A DNA stretch of 64,000 nt from Aliidiomarina sanyensis (GCF_003987175.1 NZ_PIPM01000002.1:186001-250000), one strand, 5' to 3'. Counted from the stretch's first letter, positions 18,411-27,715 are shown. The notes: generated from the sequence alone by a model not told the origin. Program-made: numbers and translations.

Positions 18411-19180
18411 TAGGATGCTCCGTGGGGCTGTGTTGCATCGGTATGGTCGTGCTGAGCTAAGTATCCAATCAGCCACAGGGCGAGCGCGTCATAATCACGC
18501 GCAGCTTGGGCCTCGTACTGATAACTGACCAAAGGTTGCTGTTTGGCAAAGGCTTCTGCCACGTGTTGATCACGATGAATCACCACCGGCACGAGGCGGT
18601 CTCTGTGGATCTCCGATTGCAGAAACACCAACATATCGTTCGCAAGCTGTAAGTGCGGCGCGACACCATTGATGAGAATGCGTGCCCGGCGGCCAGATGC
18701 CTCTTGCTGAGGCATGCGATCGCGTTCAAATGCGAGAAGTGCAGGTACCGCCCTCGGTTCCGGCTGGATAACGTGAATCATCAGATCGGCATGGATATCG
18801 AGCCATTCTCGCAAGGGACCGGGTGCTGCAGGCGCATCGACCACTAGAATGCGCTCTTTGGTGGCCAAGATGGGTTCCATGCGTTGTGCGAAGGACGCTT
18901 CAAATCGCGCTCTTTCCTGCACACTGCGCGCAACACCCATTGGCATAAACGGATATCCCTCATGGGTCTCGAGCACCGAATTCACCAATGGCCCCGGTTG
19001 ATTGACTAGGCCCTCAAGCTGCTCGAGGGGCATGCCAAATAACAAGCCAAGGTGATTCTGCGCATTGAGGTCCAGCGCGATGGTTCGCACGGCCATCTCA
19101 TTGAGCGCGACCGCCAATCCTGCCGCAACGCTTGTAGCTCCGACTCCCCCGCAGAGACCTTCGATGCCGACTACTCGCAT
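18410..19180 (-). CDS. bcsQ: BcsQ MinD/ParA-like protein of cellulose synthesis
   Basis: A 256-residue protein of the MinD/ParA fold that helps place or assemble the cellulose synthase at the cell pole in enterobacteria. The P-loop region is CGGVGATS (10-17): both the signature lysine and the second lysine of a normal deviant Walker A motif are missing. E. coli BcsQ is also irregular here, so this fits the family. VVDAPAAPG near 140 corresponds to the Walker B / switch II strand. It overlaps bcsR upstream by 10 bases and bcsA downstream (TAATG). Confidence 0.9.
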   Translation of the reverse strand: MRVVGIEGLCGGVGATSVAAGLAVALNEMAVRTIALDLNAQNHLGLLFGMPLEQLEGLVNQPGPLVNSVLETHEGYPFMPMGVARSVQERARFEASFAQRMEPILATKERILVVDAPAAPGPLREWLDIHADLMIHVIQPEPRAVPALLAFERDRMPQQEASGRRARILINGVAPHLQLANDMLVFLQSEIHRDRLVPVVIHRDQHVAEAFAKQQPLVSYQYEAQAARDYDALALWLIGYLAQHDHTDATQPHGAS

Positions 19181-19413
19181 TCTGGCTCCTCCGTCCGCAA
19201 AAACCCACGGTGTTGCTCTGCAACCACTGAGAGGGATTCATTGAGTAATGGCCATTTGCTTTGAATTCGAGCGAGGTGTTCGTGCAACCGCACCTCAACG
19301 TATGGCGTATCAAACTTGTTCACGTGCACCCGCAAACGCTCCACATCCGGCGCGCTTACGCGCTCCGCGACGCCGTTCGCATTCTGCAAATTCGTTGCCC
19401 AAAGTGATGTCAT
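19171..19413 (-). CDS. bcsR: BcsR-like small protein
   Basis: An 80-residue protein that opens the minus-strand cellulose operon. Residues about 35-60 (DTPYVEVRLHEHLARIQSKW followed by PLL) match the core of enterobacterial BcsR, where a similar Asp-Tyr segment leads to a KRWPLL motif. In E. coli BcsR stabilises BcsQ and takes part in the regulatory complex. The N-terminal 30 residues are unlike E. coli BcsR. The start has no strong ribosome site, but the overlap with bcsQ supports the frame. Confidence 0.75.
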   Translation of the reverse strand: MTSLWATNLQNANGVAERVSAPDVERLRVHVNKFDTPYVEVRLHEHLARIQSKWPLLNESLSVVAEQHRGFLRTEEPECE

Positions 19414-19557
19414 AGTGTTATGAATAAGTTATTGTTTGTTCTATGCTTACAGCAAGCTTAGGCGAACACACAGCGTTAGGCTAGCGATTTTTAAACGCGA
19501 AATTCCGCCAAGATAATGTTTATAATTTAACCGAGGTGGAACCATCCCATCGCCGAT
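19414..19557. promoter_or_regulatory. Divergent control region between bcsRQABZC and bcsEFG
   Basis: These 144 bases separate the two cellulose transcription units. On the plus strand a perfect TATAAT (19521-19526), with TG three bases before it, is a good -10 for bcsE; the -35 is weak, as expected for a promoter relying on its extended -10 or an activator. On the minus strand several AT-rich candidates lie near 19430-19460, none clear. I see no convincing operator palindrome. Confidence 0.5.
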
Positions 19558-21141
19558 GTGGATGACAGATTTCAGAAAGTGGAGCGCACGTTGATTTCAT
19601 TGCAGTCGATCTTGCCGAATTCCAAACCCAAACTTGCGCCGCTTGTAAGCTCTGAGGCGCATTGCTTTGTTGCGCAAAGTATTGAGTGGATTTGGCGACT
19701 CCTCGATCAGGTCGCTGATCAAAAGCCCACGTGTCTTCTTGCCCAACCGGACATTATCGATCGTTGGCAACGGCGCACGGAACATGAACAAGCACCTCAG
19801 AAGGTCATCTTAGGTGAATGGAAACATGCCAGAAAATTTCATTGCGGACAGGTGCTACTTGCCATTGAAAAGGCATCGGTCGCGTGTGATGTGATCGTAC
19901 TTCATCTAAATTTTCAAGCGCCCGGCCTGATTGAGAAGAACCTTCTGACCGATGACTTCTTCATCCAGCTTCAACGCTGGGCAGCACGACAGAACAAACT
20001 TCTCCTCGTCATGGCGCAAGGCGAAATTGATCAAGATGCGTTGCATGTGTTTATGCAGAACATCGTGCGGCGCTTCACAAGCCTACATTTTATTTACCAG
20101 AGCCAACCGGATTGGCGCTGGAGTGTACAATTTTGGTTTCAAGGCTACACCCTCAGCCGTTGGAATTGGGACATCCGAGAATACACCGATGCGCACGGTG
20201 CGGTGCAGCTGCAAATTGTCACGCAAGACTCCGAGGTCACCCCAACTCAACGGTTAGGGGATAAAGCCAAACGCTTGTTTTGTTCCAACGCACTCGAACC
20301 CGGTGAGTTTTTGCCAAGTGACTGGAAACGAATTGGTGCAGAGACTGACTTTCGACAGCATGTCGAGCCAGGGACCGACGCGACCCTCATTATTGGAATG
20401 TTAAATCGAGACGAATTAATCGCCATCGCAACACGTATCTTTGACTTGCGTAAGCATGCGGGCATGTACTTGCGGATCTTGATTCGTGCCCGCGATGAGT
20501 CGCTCCGCTTGCAAGATGAGCGCTTTTTGATTTCCGCCGGCGCAACCCTTGTATTGCCCTCTGAATTATCGACACGTCGCGTCATCAGTTTGGCCGAGAC
20601 AACCCTTGGATTCACATACACACATACGCTTCCTGAGACCTTCGACGAGCTCAAAACCAACCGATTAATTGACGATGTCAAAGGGTACCTTGTGCCACTC
20701 GATTTCGTGGAGCGTGTTAAGCGAGCGCAATTGAAGGCGGAACGTCAAGGATTAGACACCTTGTTTATCGAAGCAGATGTCGCAACTGGCCTCACGCCAC
20801 TTTCGTTGATTCGGCGCTTTCGCAGTCGTCGGCCGGGTGACATGATTACAGTCAGCCATGGAAAACTGATCTTGTTTTTCTATGGTTGCCGAGAAACCGA
20901 TGCAGAAAACGTCTTGTATATGAGTTTTGGGATTCCGGCTGCCAATCTCTTTCGACGCGAAGCGCGGTTTACCCGTCACGGCCAAATTCTGGACGCGTGC
21001 GCGCAGCTTGAAGCCGAAGAAAAGCATCATCCGTCGGACGATTTATCCCAAGCCGTCAGCCGGCGCCACGATCTAGCCCCTCGAACACCTGATCTTCATA
21101 CGCCGGCACACGGGCCGGTCCGGAAAGCAAAGTACATATAG
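19558..21141 (+). CDS. bcsE: BcsE c-di-GMP-binding cellulose regulator
   Basis: A 527-residue cytosolic protein; E. coli BcsE is about 523. It binds cyclic di-GMP through a degenerate GGDEF-like domain and boosts cellulose output. The RxGD site is present as RPGD at residues 425-428, inside RRFRSRRPGD, where E. coli has its RxGD motif. The N-terminal half is the inactive NTPase-like part that contacts BcsR/BcsQ. The start is a GTG at 19558. The nearest strong ribosome site (GAGGTGG) is about 20 bases upstream, so the true start is not certain. It leads bcsEFG. Confidence 0.88.
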   Translation: MDDRFQKVERTLISLQSILPNSKPKLAPLVSSEAHCFVAQSIEWIWRLLDQVADQKPTCLLAQPDIIDRWQRRTEHEQAPQKVILGEWKHARKFHCGQVLLAIEKASVACDVIVLHLNFQAPGLIEKNLLTDDFFIQLQRWAARQNKLLLVMAQGEIDQDALHVFMQNIVRRFTSLHFIYQSQPDWRWSVQFWFQGYTLSRWNWDIREYTDAHGAVQLQIVTQDSEVTPTQRLGDKAKRLFCSNALEPGEFLPSDWKRIGAETDFRQHVEPGTDATLIIGMLNRDELIAIATRIFDLRKHAGMYLRILIRARDESLRLQDERFLISAGATLVLPSELSTRRVISLAETTLGFTYTHTLPETFDELKTNRLIDDVKGYLVPLDFVERVKRAQLKAERQGLDTLFIEADVATGLTPLSLIRRFRSRRPGDMITVSHGKLILFFYGCRETDAENVLYMSFGIPAANLFRREARFTRHGQILDACAQLEAEEKHHPSDDLSQAVSRRHDLAPRTPDLHTPAHGPVRKAKYI

Positions 21142-21160
21142 CAGGGAAGGACAGACCATA

Positions 21161-21358
21161 ATGCCAGAACAAATAATCGCGCTGCTCCTGTTTATTTCAT
21201 TCGCCCTTGGTGTGAGCGTGGGCTACATTCTTGCGCGGTTACGCCAGCGGTCCCCGCGGTCCCTTTTGGATCTGTTAATGACAAATCGTTACCTCCGCAT
21301 TTATCGGCCTAACCAGAAGCGTACAAAGACCAAAAAAATGGAACGTGACTCGGTATGA
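21161..21358 (+). CDS. bcsF: BcsF small membrane protein
   Basis: A 65-residue protein with one N-terminal membrane helix (4-26) followed by a basic cytoplasmic tail (ARLRQRSPRSLLDLL...YLRIYRP). Size, topology and place between bcsE and bcsG match BcsF, which in E. coli recruits BcsE to the membrane and relays signals to BcsG. GGGAAGGA lies upstream of the ATG. The end overlaps the bcsG start by 4 bases (ATGA). Confidence 0.88.
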   Translation: MPEQIIALLLFISFALGVSVGYILARLRQRSPRSLLDLLMTNRYLRIYRPNQKRTKTKKMERDSV

Positions 21359-22965
21359 CAGACGCATTATATCAACGCCAACGCAACCAACTGGCACACC
21401 ATCCACTCTTTAGCTGGCCCGGCTTGGGTGTTTGGAGCTTCTATTTTATCGTCAAAGCGGGGCTCACCGTTGCCGGCGTCATTGAATTTTTTGTCTTGTG
21501 GAATTTGACCTTGTTTGTATTTCTCGTCATTCCAGTCCACCCCTATTGGCTTAAAATACTTCGCCAAATCCTTGCGATCACCGCAGCCACCATTTTGTTT
21601 TATCAAGAAACAGGTCTCCCGCCATTTGGCCGACTAATCGCCCAATGGGACTTAGTCTCAAGCTTCAGTCTTGCTTATACAATCGAACTTCTGGGTCGCT
21701 TTATTGCAGTGGAGTGGATCGCTGGGCTGATTGTCGCTTGGATTCTTTACATGTATCTAGCGAAAGCCATTCGCATGACTGTGGTGGCCTTTATCGTCAT
21801 TATTACAGCGCCACTTTGGTCCCCGAGTGAGGTACAGCCTTTTGACACGGGCCCTGTCGAACGAATGGCTGGCGCACCGGTGGCTGCGACCCGTCTTATC
21901 GGCACCGATCTTGATTCCGTATTGTCCGAATTTTATGCTCGAGAGAACCTTTTTCAGCTGATTGCTCCTCGGCAAGTCGAGCCTGATTTTGACATCTTAA
22001 TCGTCAACGTCTGCTCACTCTCATGGCAAGATCTGACGCAATTTAACCTACTGGACCATCCATTCTTGACCCGTTCAGATATCACATTGACGAACTTCTA
22101 CACCGGCAGTTCCTACTCGGGTCCAGCCACCTTACGTCTGTTGCAATCCAGTTGTGGCCATCGGCCGCACAGCCGTATCTTTGAACCGGAGGCGGTTTGT
22201 TTGCTGGGCGATCAGCTCGCTGACCTGGGTTTCAGTCGCGAGATCCGTCTGAATCATACAGGTACGTTTGATAACTTTTTGGGTCAGGTACAGCAGCTTG
22301 GTGGGTTCGGTGATGCGACCTTCGTTGACCCGTCGAACTTCCCCACCACCATGCAAGGGTTTGATCAATCGCCAATTTATTCGGATGCGGCCGTGCTGTC
22401 AGATTGGTTAAATACAGTTGATGACAATGCACGACTCACCTTCTACAACACCACGAGTTTACATGATGGAAATCGCCTAACCGGATTCCGGGGAAATAGC
22501 ATCGCGAGTTATCGCACCCGGCTGAATAATTTATTGTCGGACTTGAATCAACTCTATGATGATATTATTGCCTCGGAGCGCCAAGTTCTGGTCGTTATTG
22601 TTCCTGAACATGGTGCTGGCTTACAGGGAGACCAATTCCAACTGCCCGGTATGCGAGAAATTCCAACACCGGCACTCACCCACGTACCCGTCATGATGCG
22701 TTTGTTCGGGCCAGACGTGAACGCGCAAGAACGAAGCCCTATTCAGGTCGCCCGCAGCACGGGTCCCACGGCTGTAACGAGCGCGATCTATCAAATTCTT
22801 GAGCAACGTCCATTTTCGGGCGGGGTTTACGATCCCGTTCGAATCGTACAGAACCTTCCTGAAACACGTCCCGTATTGGAGAATGACCGCGTCATTATGA
22901 TGCAACACGAAGGTCAGTTTTATCTACAAATTAACTACGGGGAGTGGCGTCCATATGTCCAGTAA
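21355..22965 (+). CDS. bcsG: BcsG cellulose phosphoethanolamine transferase
   Basis: Transfers phosphoethanolamine onto nascent cellulose in the periplasm. The 536-residue protein has about five N-terminal membrane helices (to residue 153) and a zinc-dependent alkaline-phosphatase-like catalytic domain. Residues matching those studied in E. coli BcsG are C220, the likely nucleophile S255 in YSGPA, C267 and C282 (disulfide candidates), H370, and E418-H419. All catalytic positions are kept, so modified cellulose is predicted. Its last codons overlap the start of the following SDR gene by 11 bases, which is unusual for a bcs operon. Confidence 0.93.
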   Translation: MTDALYQRQRNQLAHHPLFSWPGLGVWSFYFIVKAGLTVAGVIEFFVLWNLTLFVFLVIPVHPYWLKILRQILAITAATILFYQETGLPPFGRLIAQWDLVSSFSLAYTIELLGRFIAVEWIAGLIVAWILYMYLAKAIRMTVVAFIVIITAPLWSPSEVQPFDTGPVERMAGAPVAATRLIGTDLDSVLSEFYARENLFQLIAPRQVEPDFDILIVNVCSLSWQDLTQFNLLDHPFLTRSDITLTNFYTGSSYSGPATLRLLQSSCGHRPHSRIFEPEAVCLLGDQLADLGFSREIRLNHTGTFDNFLGQVQQLGGFGDATFVDPSNFPTTMQGFDQSPIYSDAAVLSDWLNTVDDNARLTFYNTTSLHDGNRLTGFRGNSIASYRTRLNNLLSDLNQLYDDIIASERQVLVVIVPEHGAGLQGDQFQLPGMREIPTPALTHVPVMMRLFGPDVNAQERSPIQVARSTGPTAVTSAIYQILEQRPFSGGVYDPVRIVQNLPETRPVLENDRVIMMQHEGQFYLQINYGEWRPYVQ

Positions 22966-23791
22966 TCAAACTATTCAGAACACGAAAAAGCGTATCTTTA
23001 TCACCGGGGGCGCCAGCGGTTTTGGACTTGCACTTGCACGACACTTCACACAAGCTGGGTGGCGCGTCGCAATAGGTGATATCCAAGACCAAGCCGGCGA
23101 GCAAGCGGTGGTTGAACTCAGTCAATTGAACGATGAGGCCGAAGTTCGATACCTCCATTGCAACGTCACACAAGAAAGTGACCTCGCAAAAGCCATGGCC
23201 GTGATGCAACGCGATTGGGGGGGCTTAGACGTCTTAGTCAATAACGCGGGCGTAGCACAAGTGGGCGCGATCGACACCGTCGATATGCAGGATTGGCAAT
23301 GGATTACCGACATTAACTTGTTCGGCGTCGTTCGGGGTTGTAAACACGCTATCCCATTATTCAAGACACAAGGCTCCGGTTATATCGTGAATGTCGCTTC
23401 AATGGCGGGCTTACTCGATGTCCCCAATATGACTGCGTACAATGCAACCAAGGCTGCTGTGGTCTCGGTTTCGGAAACGCTGCAACATGAGCTTGCACCC
23501 CACAATATTGGCGTATCGGTCGTCTGTCCCTCTTTTTTCCGCACTAATTTAGGTGGCAGTATGCGCAGTACTGTCCCTGGGATGGACAAGACGCTCGATA
23601 AACTCATGAGCAAAAGTCGCCTCACGGCCGATGACATTGCGCAGCAGGTCGCTCGGGGAATCGAAACCGGTCAGTTCTATATTCTCCCCCATGCGAATGC
23701 CAAGCGAATTTGGCGCCTTAAAAGCTGGTTGCCAAGACGCTGGTATGCGCGCATGATGCAGAAACAGACTGTCACGGGAAAGGGCCGCTGA
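22955..23791 (+). CDS. Short-chain dehydrogenase/reductase
   Basis: A 278-residue classical SDR. The cofactor loop is TGGASGFG (17-24), NNAG is at 96-99, and the catalytic triad is S149, Y162 and K166 in YNATK. An acidic residue after the second strand (D42 in IGDIQD) favours NAD over NADP. The basic C-terminus (RIWRLKSWLPRRWYARMMQK) resembles SDRs that act on lipid-like substrates, but the substrate is unknown. It begins inside the last codons of bcsG and ends 1 base before the aldehyde dehydrogenase gene. Confidence 0.9.
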   Translation: MSSNQTIQNTKKRIFITGGASGFGLALARHFTQAGWRVAIGDIQDQAGEQAVVELSQLNDEAEVRYLHCNVTQESDLAKAMAVMQRDWGGLDVLVNNAGVAQVGAIDTVDMQDWQWITDINLFGVVRGCKHAIPLFKTQGSGYIVNVASMAGLLDVPNMTAYNATKAAVVSVSETLQHELAPHNIGVSVVCPSFFRTNLGGSMRSTVPGMDKTLDKLMSKSRLTADDIAQQVARGIETGQFYILPHANAKRIWRLKSWLPRRWYARMMQKQTVTGKGR

Positions 23792-23792
23792 A

Positions 23793-25202
23793 ATGACCCC
23801 CTTATATGAGCATTTTGTCCGCTTGCGCGCAGCGTTTCAGGCCGATCCAAACCCGACCGCGAACGTCCGAACTCAGCATCTCGAAGCCCTCTCTCACGCA
23901 CTTCTGCAACGACAGAATACCTTTATCCAAGCAATCGCCGAGGATTTTGGTAAACGCAGTCCACACGAGACGCGTTTAGCTGAGATCCTTCCATCGCTTG
24001 AGGGGATAAAATACGCGAGAAAACGAATTAAAAAGTGGATGCGCCCATCGCGTCGAAGCGTTGGTCTTGCGTTCCAGCCAGCGCGAGCGCGCGTGGAGTA
24101 TCAGCCTGTCGGAGTTGTTGGCATTATCGTTCCGTGGAATTATCCCCTGTATCTTGCGATGGGACCCTTAGTCGCCGCACTCGCTGCTGGGAACCGCGTA
24201 CTCATCAAAATGAGTGAATACACGCCAGCTACGGCGAAAGCATTCCAACAGATGATTGCTGAAACCTTTGAGGAAGACCATGTGGCAGTCGTTCTCGGCG
24301 ATGCAGAGGTTGCAGAAGCGTTTTCCGAGCTACCGTTTGATCACTTACTTTTTACCGGGGGCACATCGATTGGACGTCATGTAATGGCAGCCGCTGCAAA
24401 AAATCTGACCCCGGTGACACTCGAGCTCGGTGGCAAATCACCCGCAATTATTGGTACGCACCAAGGCAAAAGCGTTTTGCGTGAGCATGCGGAACGGATT
24501 GCTTTTGGTAAAGCCCTGAATGCGGGGCAAACCTGCGTTGCTCCCGACTACGTGCTCTGCCCACACGATCAACTCGAGCTATGTGCTGCTTATATTCTTG
24601 AAACATGGCAGCAGATGTATCCGACATTGCGCGACAATCCTGATTACACGCAAATCATTAATCAAAAGCAATTCCAACGCCTCGAGCATGCGCTGGACCA
24701 AGCAGAAAACGCGGGAGCTCGGATTATCCAGCACAATCCAGCCAATGAATCATTGCAAGGGACGCGGGTATTTCCGCCGACCATGGTGATTGGCGCCCCG
24801 GGCGATGCCTCCTTGCTGCAGAACGAAATTTTCGGTCCCATTTTGCCGCTGGTGCCTTATCGCACCATCGAAGAGGCGGTCGCCCATGTGAATCAGGGTC
24901 CTCGCCCGCTCGCACTCTATTACTTTGGCTATGATGCGCAGGAAAAGCGATATGTGCTCGATCACACACGATCCGGCGGCGTCTGCGTGAATGACACCGT
25001 GTTCCAAGTTGCTCAAGACGATCTACCCTTTGGTGGTATTGGACAATCAGGAATGGGGCACTATCACGGCCATGAGGGATTTTTGACGTTTAGTAAAGCC
25101 CGAAGCGTCTTAAGCAAAGGCCATTTAAACAGTGCGAAGATCATCTATCCCCCGTATGGTGGGAAGCTCCTTCGCCTGATTTATAAACTCTTTATTCGGT
25201 AG
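23793..25202 (+). CDS. Aldehyde dehydrogenase, coniferyl-aldehyde-dehydrogenase type
   Basis: Oxidises aldehydes to acids with NAD(P). Of its 469 residues the key ones are N117 in PWN, E211 in LELGGKSP and the nucleophile C248 in NAGQTCVAPDYV. Length and the QTCVAPDYVL motif place it with the short class 3-like group annotated as coniferyl aldehyde dehydrogenases, many of which handle long-chain or aromatic aldehydes. The C-terminus ends in a hydrophobic, basic tail (LLRLIYKLFIR) that may touch the membrane. It is flanked by the SDR and GMC genes, suggesting a joint alcohol-to-acid route. Confidence 0.92.
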   Translation: MTPLYEHFVRLRAAFQADPNPTANVRTQHLEALSHALLQRQNTFIQAIAEDFGKRSPHETRLAEILPSLEGIKYARKRIKKWMRPSRRSVGLAFQPARARVEYQPVGVVGIIVPWNYPLYLAMGPLVAALAAGNRVLIKMSEYTPATAKAFQQMIAETFEEDHVAVVLGDAEVAEAFSELPFDHLLFTGGTSIGRHVMAAAAKNLTPVTLELGGKSPAIIGTHQGKSVLREHAERIAFGKALNAGQTCVAPDYVLCPHDQLELCAAYILETWQQMYPTLRDNPDYTQIINQKQFQRLEHALDQAENAGARIIQHNPANESLQGTRVFPPTMVIGAPGDASLLQNEIFGPILPLVPYRTIEEAVAHVNQGPRPLALYYFGYDAQEKRYVLDHTRSGGVCVNDTVFQVAQDDLPFGGIGQSGMGHYHGHEGFLTFSKARSVLSKGHLNSAKIIYPPYGGKLLRLIYKLFIR

Positions 25203-25208
25203 CAGGAA

Positions 25209-25733
25209 ATGGACCGCCGCACTTTCCTCAAGCTATCCATTGGAGCGGCGCTCGTTCTCGGGGTGAGTGGCACGAGTATTCGCTGGATACACCGTGCTCG
25301 CCGAGCGCCTGAAGATGGCTTTCAGATATTACGGCCTCAAGATCGGGTCTTCTTTGCTGCACTGTTGCCAATCATTTTAGCTGGTCACGAAAATTTCAAA
25401 CCGCACCTTCATGCAACTCTACAAAGTCTCGACTCTATGTTGCTGCACAGTAGCCCAGCAATTCAGAAACAGGTTTATGATCTTACCGATCTCGCAACAT
25501 TTTCCGTGACCCGTGGCATGACGACCGGTGTCTGGCGCGATTGGTCTGAGGTCACTAGCCGCCATGCAGCGCATTTTCTTGACCGCTGGCGTCACAGCCG
25601 CATTGGACTCTTTCGACAAGGTTATCAAGGCATCTGTCAACTGTGTCAAATGGCTTGGTACGGTCTGCCACACGCATGGGACGCCGTGGGATATCCGGGA
25701 CCACCTGATTTTTTAGAGGTGCTGCATCGATGA
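25209..25733 (+). CDS. Tat-signal small subunit-like protein preceding a GMC oxidoreductase
   Basis: A 174-residue protein with a twin-arginine signal (MDRRTFLKLSIGAALVLG) and a small helical domain. Such proteins often sit directly before GMC dehydrogenases and resemble subunit 3 of membrane-bound gluconate/sorbitol dehydrogenases, where they carry the flavin subunit across the membrane. The overlap with the GMC gene (ATGA) supports that role. The large subunit has no signal of its own, so piggy-back Tat export is plausible. No cofactor motif is visible. Confidence 0.72.
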   Translation: MDRRTFLKLSIGAALVLGVSGTSIRWIHRARRAPEDGFQILRPQDRVFFAALLPIILAGHENFKPHLHATLQSLDSMLLHSSPAIQKQVYDLTDLATFSVTRGMTTGVWRDWSEVTSRHAAHFLDRWRHSRIGLFRQGYQGICQLCQMAWYGLPHAWDAVGYPGPPDFLEVLHR

Positions 25734-27322
25734 CGCAAAGTCTCTATCCTGCGGGAATCGCACGAGGGTGGCGGGTGTTGGATGGCCGCTCAAGCATGCC
25801 CAGCGAAGTCTTTGACGTTATTGTTGTCGGTTCTGGTGCAGGTGGCGCAACCGCTGCGGAAGTCTTGGCAACCCGAGGTTTGCGTGTCCTGATTATTGAG
25901 GAGGGTGGATTACGGGATGCCGGCGATTTTCGCAATGACGAACTCAAAGCGTATGCGCAACTGTATCAAGAGGGCGCCTTACGGACGACCGAAGATGGCG
26001 GTATCAGTATCTTGCAAGGCCGCACCGTCGGTGGCAGCACCACCGTAAACTGGACGACAAGTTTTCGCACCCCTGATTCGACCCTTGCCCATTGGCATGA
26101 CCAACATGCACTCTCTGAAGCGACACCAGCACACCTTGCTCCATTCTTTGAGCGTATAGAGAAAAAACTTGGAATAGCGCCTTGGGTTGCTGCACCAAAT
26201 GAAAACAATGCCGTGATTCAACGAGGCTGTGAAGCACTTGGCTGGCATTGGGAGGCCATGCAACGGAACGTTCGGGGTTGTTGGAACTTGGGATATTGCG
26301 GGACCGGCTGCCCCACCAATGCCAAGCAATCGATGCTGGTGACCAGTATTCCTAATGCACTTGAGCACGGCGCTACCTTACTCCATCACACCCGCGCCCT
26401 TCGCTTGGAGTGGTCCGGAACTCAGGTTTCTGGCGTCGTCTGTCAGCCCATGAAAACAAGCTTGGATGCATCTGAAGGCTCGTCAAAAACAATTCGAGCC
26501 CGTCATATTGTGCTCTCAGGTGGTGCCATTCAAAGTCCCGCAGTGCTGTTGCGCTCTCGCGTACCTGACCCATTTCAGACCCTTGGAAAAAGAACCTATT
26601 TACACCCGGTATGCATGAATATGGCGTTCTTCGACCAACCGATTGATGGCTTCTATGGCGCGCCTCAGTCCATTTACTCCGACGAATTTAATGCAATACC
26701 ATCCACCGGTTATGGCTTCAAAATTGAAGTAGCCCCCATGCAGCCGAGCATCGTCTCGGCACTTATGGGGAGTTATGGGTCGGAACACACGGAACGAATG
26801 CGCCAATTACCGCAAGCTAACCTGATGTTAGCCTTGCTGCGGGATGGCTTCGCTTCAGATGACCCCGGTGGGACCGTAAAATTGCGGAAAAATGGCGATC
26901 CGGTGCTCAATTACCCGCTTCGCGCTGCACTTTGGAATACCGTCCGGACCGCCTGCGAGCGCATGGCCGATATTCAATTCGCTGCAGGCGCACGGACCGT
27001 CATGCCAGTTCATGCGTTGGGTCAACCCTGTGAATCACCCGCAGCGTTCCGGGAGCACCTGGCAACCCTCCCCATGCGAATCTTTGATATGCGACTGAGC
27101 AGCGCGCATGTGATGGGCGGATGTCGCATGCACCCTCGACCAGAGCACGGCGTGGTGACACCCAAAGGGCGTCACCATCAGTTGGAGAATCTTTCGGTCT
27201 TTGATGGGTCAATCTTTCCGAGTAGTATCGGTGCGAACCCGCAACTTTCCATTTATGCGTGGGCCCTGAAACTGAGCGAGGAGCTCGCTGAAACGCTCGC
27301 TCCCTCCGTTAGCCCGGTCTAG
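25730..27322 (+). CDS. GMC-family FAD-dependent alcohol oxidoreductase
   Basis: A 530-residue flavoprotein. The FAD-binding GSGAGG lies at 34-39, followed by LIIEEGG. RTVGGSTTVNW is the second GMC signature, and the active site is the His of SSAHVMGGCRM with the Asn of IGANPQLSIYAW near the C-terminus. The cysteine-rich GCWNLGYCGTGCPTNAKQS near 180 is shared with long-chain alcohol oxidases and choline-dehydrogenase-like proteins. With the Tat protein it may work in the periplasm and feed electrons to quinone or a cytochrome; no cytochrome gene is nearby. It converges on the SirB2-like gene with overlapping stops. Confidence 0.88.
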   Translation: MTQSLYPAGIARGWRVLDGRSSMPSEVFDVIVVGSGAGGATAAEVLATRGLRVLIIEEGGLRDAGDFRNDELKAYAQLYQEGALRTTEDGGISILQGRTVGGSTTVNWTTSFRTPDSTLAHWHDQHALSEATPAHLAPFFERIEKKLGIAPWVAAPNENNAVIQRGCEALGWHWEAMQRNVRGCWNLGYCGTGCPTNAKQSMLVTSIPNALEHGATLLHHTRALRLEWSGTQVSGVVCQPMKTSLDASEGSSKTIRARHIVLSGGAIQSPAVLLRSRVPDPFQTLGKRTYLHPVCMNMAFFDQPIDGFYGAPQSIYSDEFNAIPSTGYGFKIEVAPMQPSIVSALMGSYGSEHTERMRQLPQANLMLALLRDGFASDDPGGTVKLRKNGDPVLNYPLRAALWNTVRTACERMADIQFAAGARTVMPVHALGQPCESPAAFREHLATLPMRIFDMRLSSAHVMGGCRMHPRPEHGVVTPKGRHHQLENLSVFDGSIFPSSIGANPQLSIYAWALKLSEELAETLAPSVSPV

Positions 27323-27690
27323 AATGGCTTCGCCATTGCCAAGTGAAAGATGACCAGCAGTTGAACCAGCGCAAGCACCGCGGCAATGACCCGGGTACGT
27401 TTTGGAAACTTCGGCTTCAACGCGAATAATCCTGCCACGATATAACCAACGAGCAGCACAATTTTCAAGAGCAACCAATGTTGCGCAAAGATATTCCAAC
27501 CGCCGAGAACCACGAGCACAATCGCCATGGTTAATAACAAGGTATCGTTGGCATGCGGAATCCAACGTAACGGGGTCGTTCGCCAACCCGGCTTTCCGGC
27601 CGCATCCAGTCCTAAGCGAACAATAAATAACACCGCGGTCAAATACGCGGCCAGCATGTGAACCATTTTAAATGTGATGTAATGTTCCAT
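27319..27690 (-). CDS. SirB2-family membrane protein
   Basis: A 123-residue protein with four membrane helices (about 5-23, 44-63, 70-88 and 98-117). The N-terminal HYITFKMVHMLAAYLTAVLF and the RWIPHANDTLLL segment match the SirB2 family, named after a Salmonella invasion-gene regulator but biochemically unknown. Conserved histidines (H3, H11, H46) hint at haem or metal contact; this is speculative. I start at the ATG at 27690, preceded by AAGAG, and not at the frame opening at 27729, which would run into the candidate FNR box. Confidence 0.82.
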   Translation of the reverse strand: MEHYITFKMVHMLAAYLTAVLFIVRLGLDAAGKPGWRTTPLRWIPHANDTLLLTMAIVLVVLGGWNIFAQHWLLLKIVLLVGYIVAGLFALKPKFPKRTRVIAAVLALVQLLVIFHLAMAKPF

Positions 27691-27715
27691 AAATATACTC
27701 TTATCGGTTCCAAGT

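Noticed and set aside
18411-18476. Upstream extension of bcsA
   Set aside because: Lies inside bcsQ; the TAATG overlap with a GGAG site supports the start at 18410.
18410-19180. Idea that BcsQ is a decayed ATPase because its Walker A lysines are missing
   Set aside because: E. coli BcsQ is also irregular at this motif, so this is a family trait rather than local decay.
27323-27337. AATGGC-TTC-GCCATT hairpin between the GMC and SirB2-like genes as a terminator
   Set aside because: The stem is only 6 bp, lies inside the SirB2-like coding end and has no T-run on either strand.
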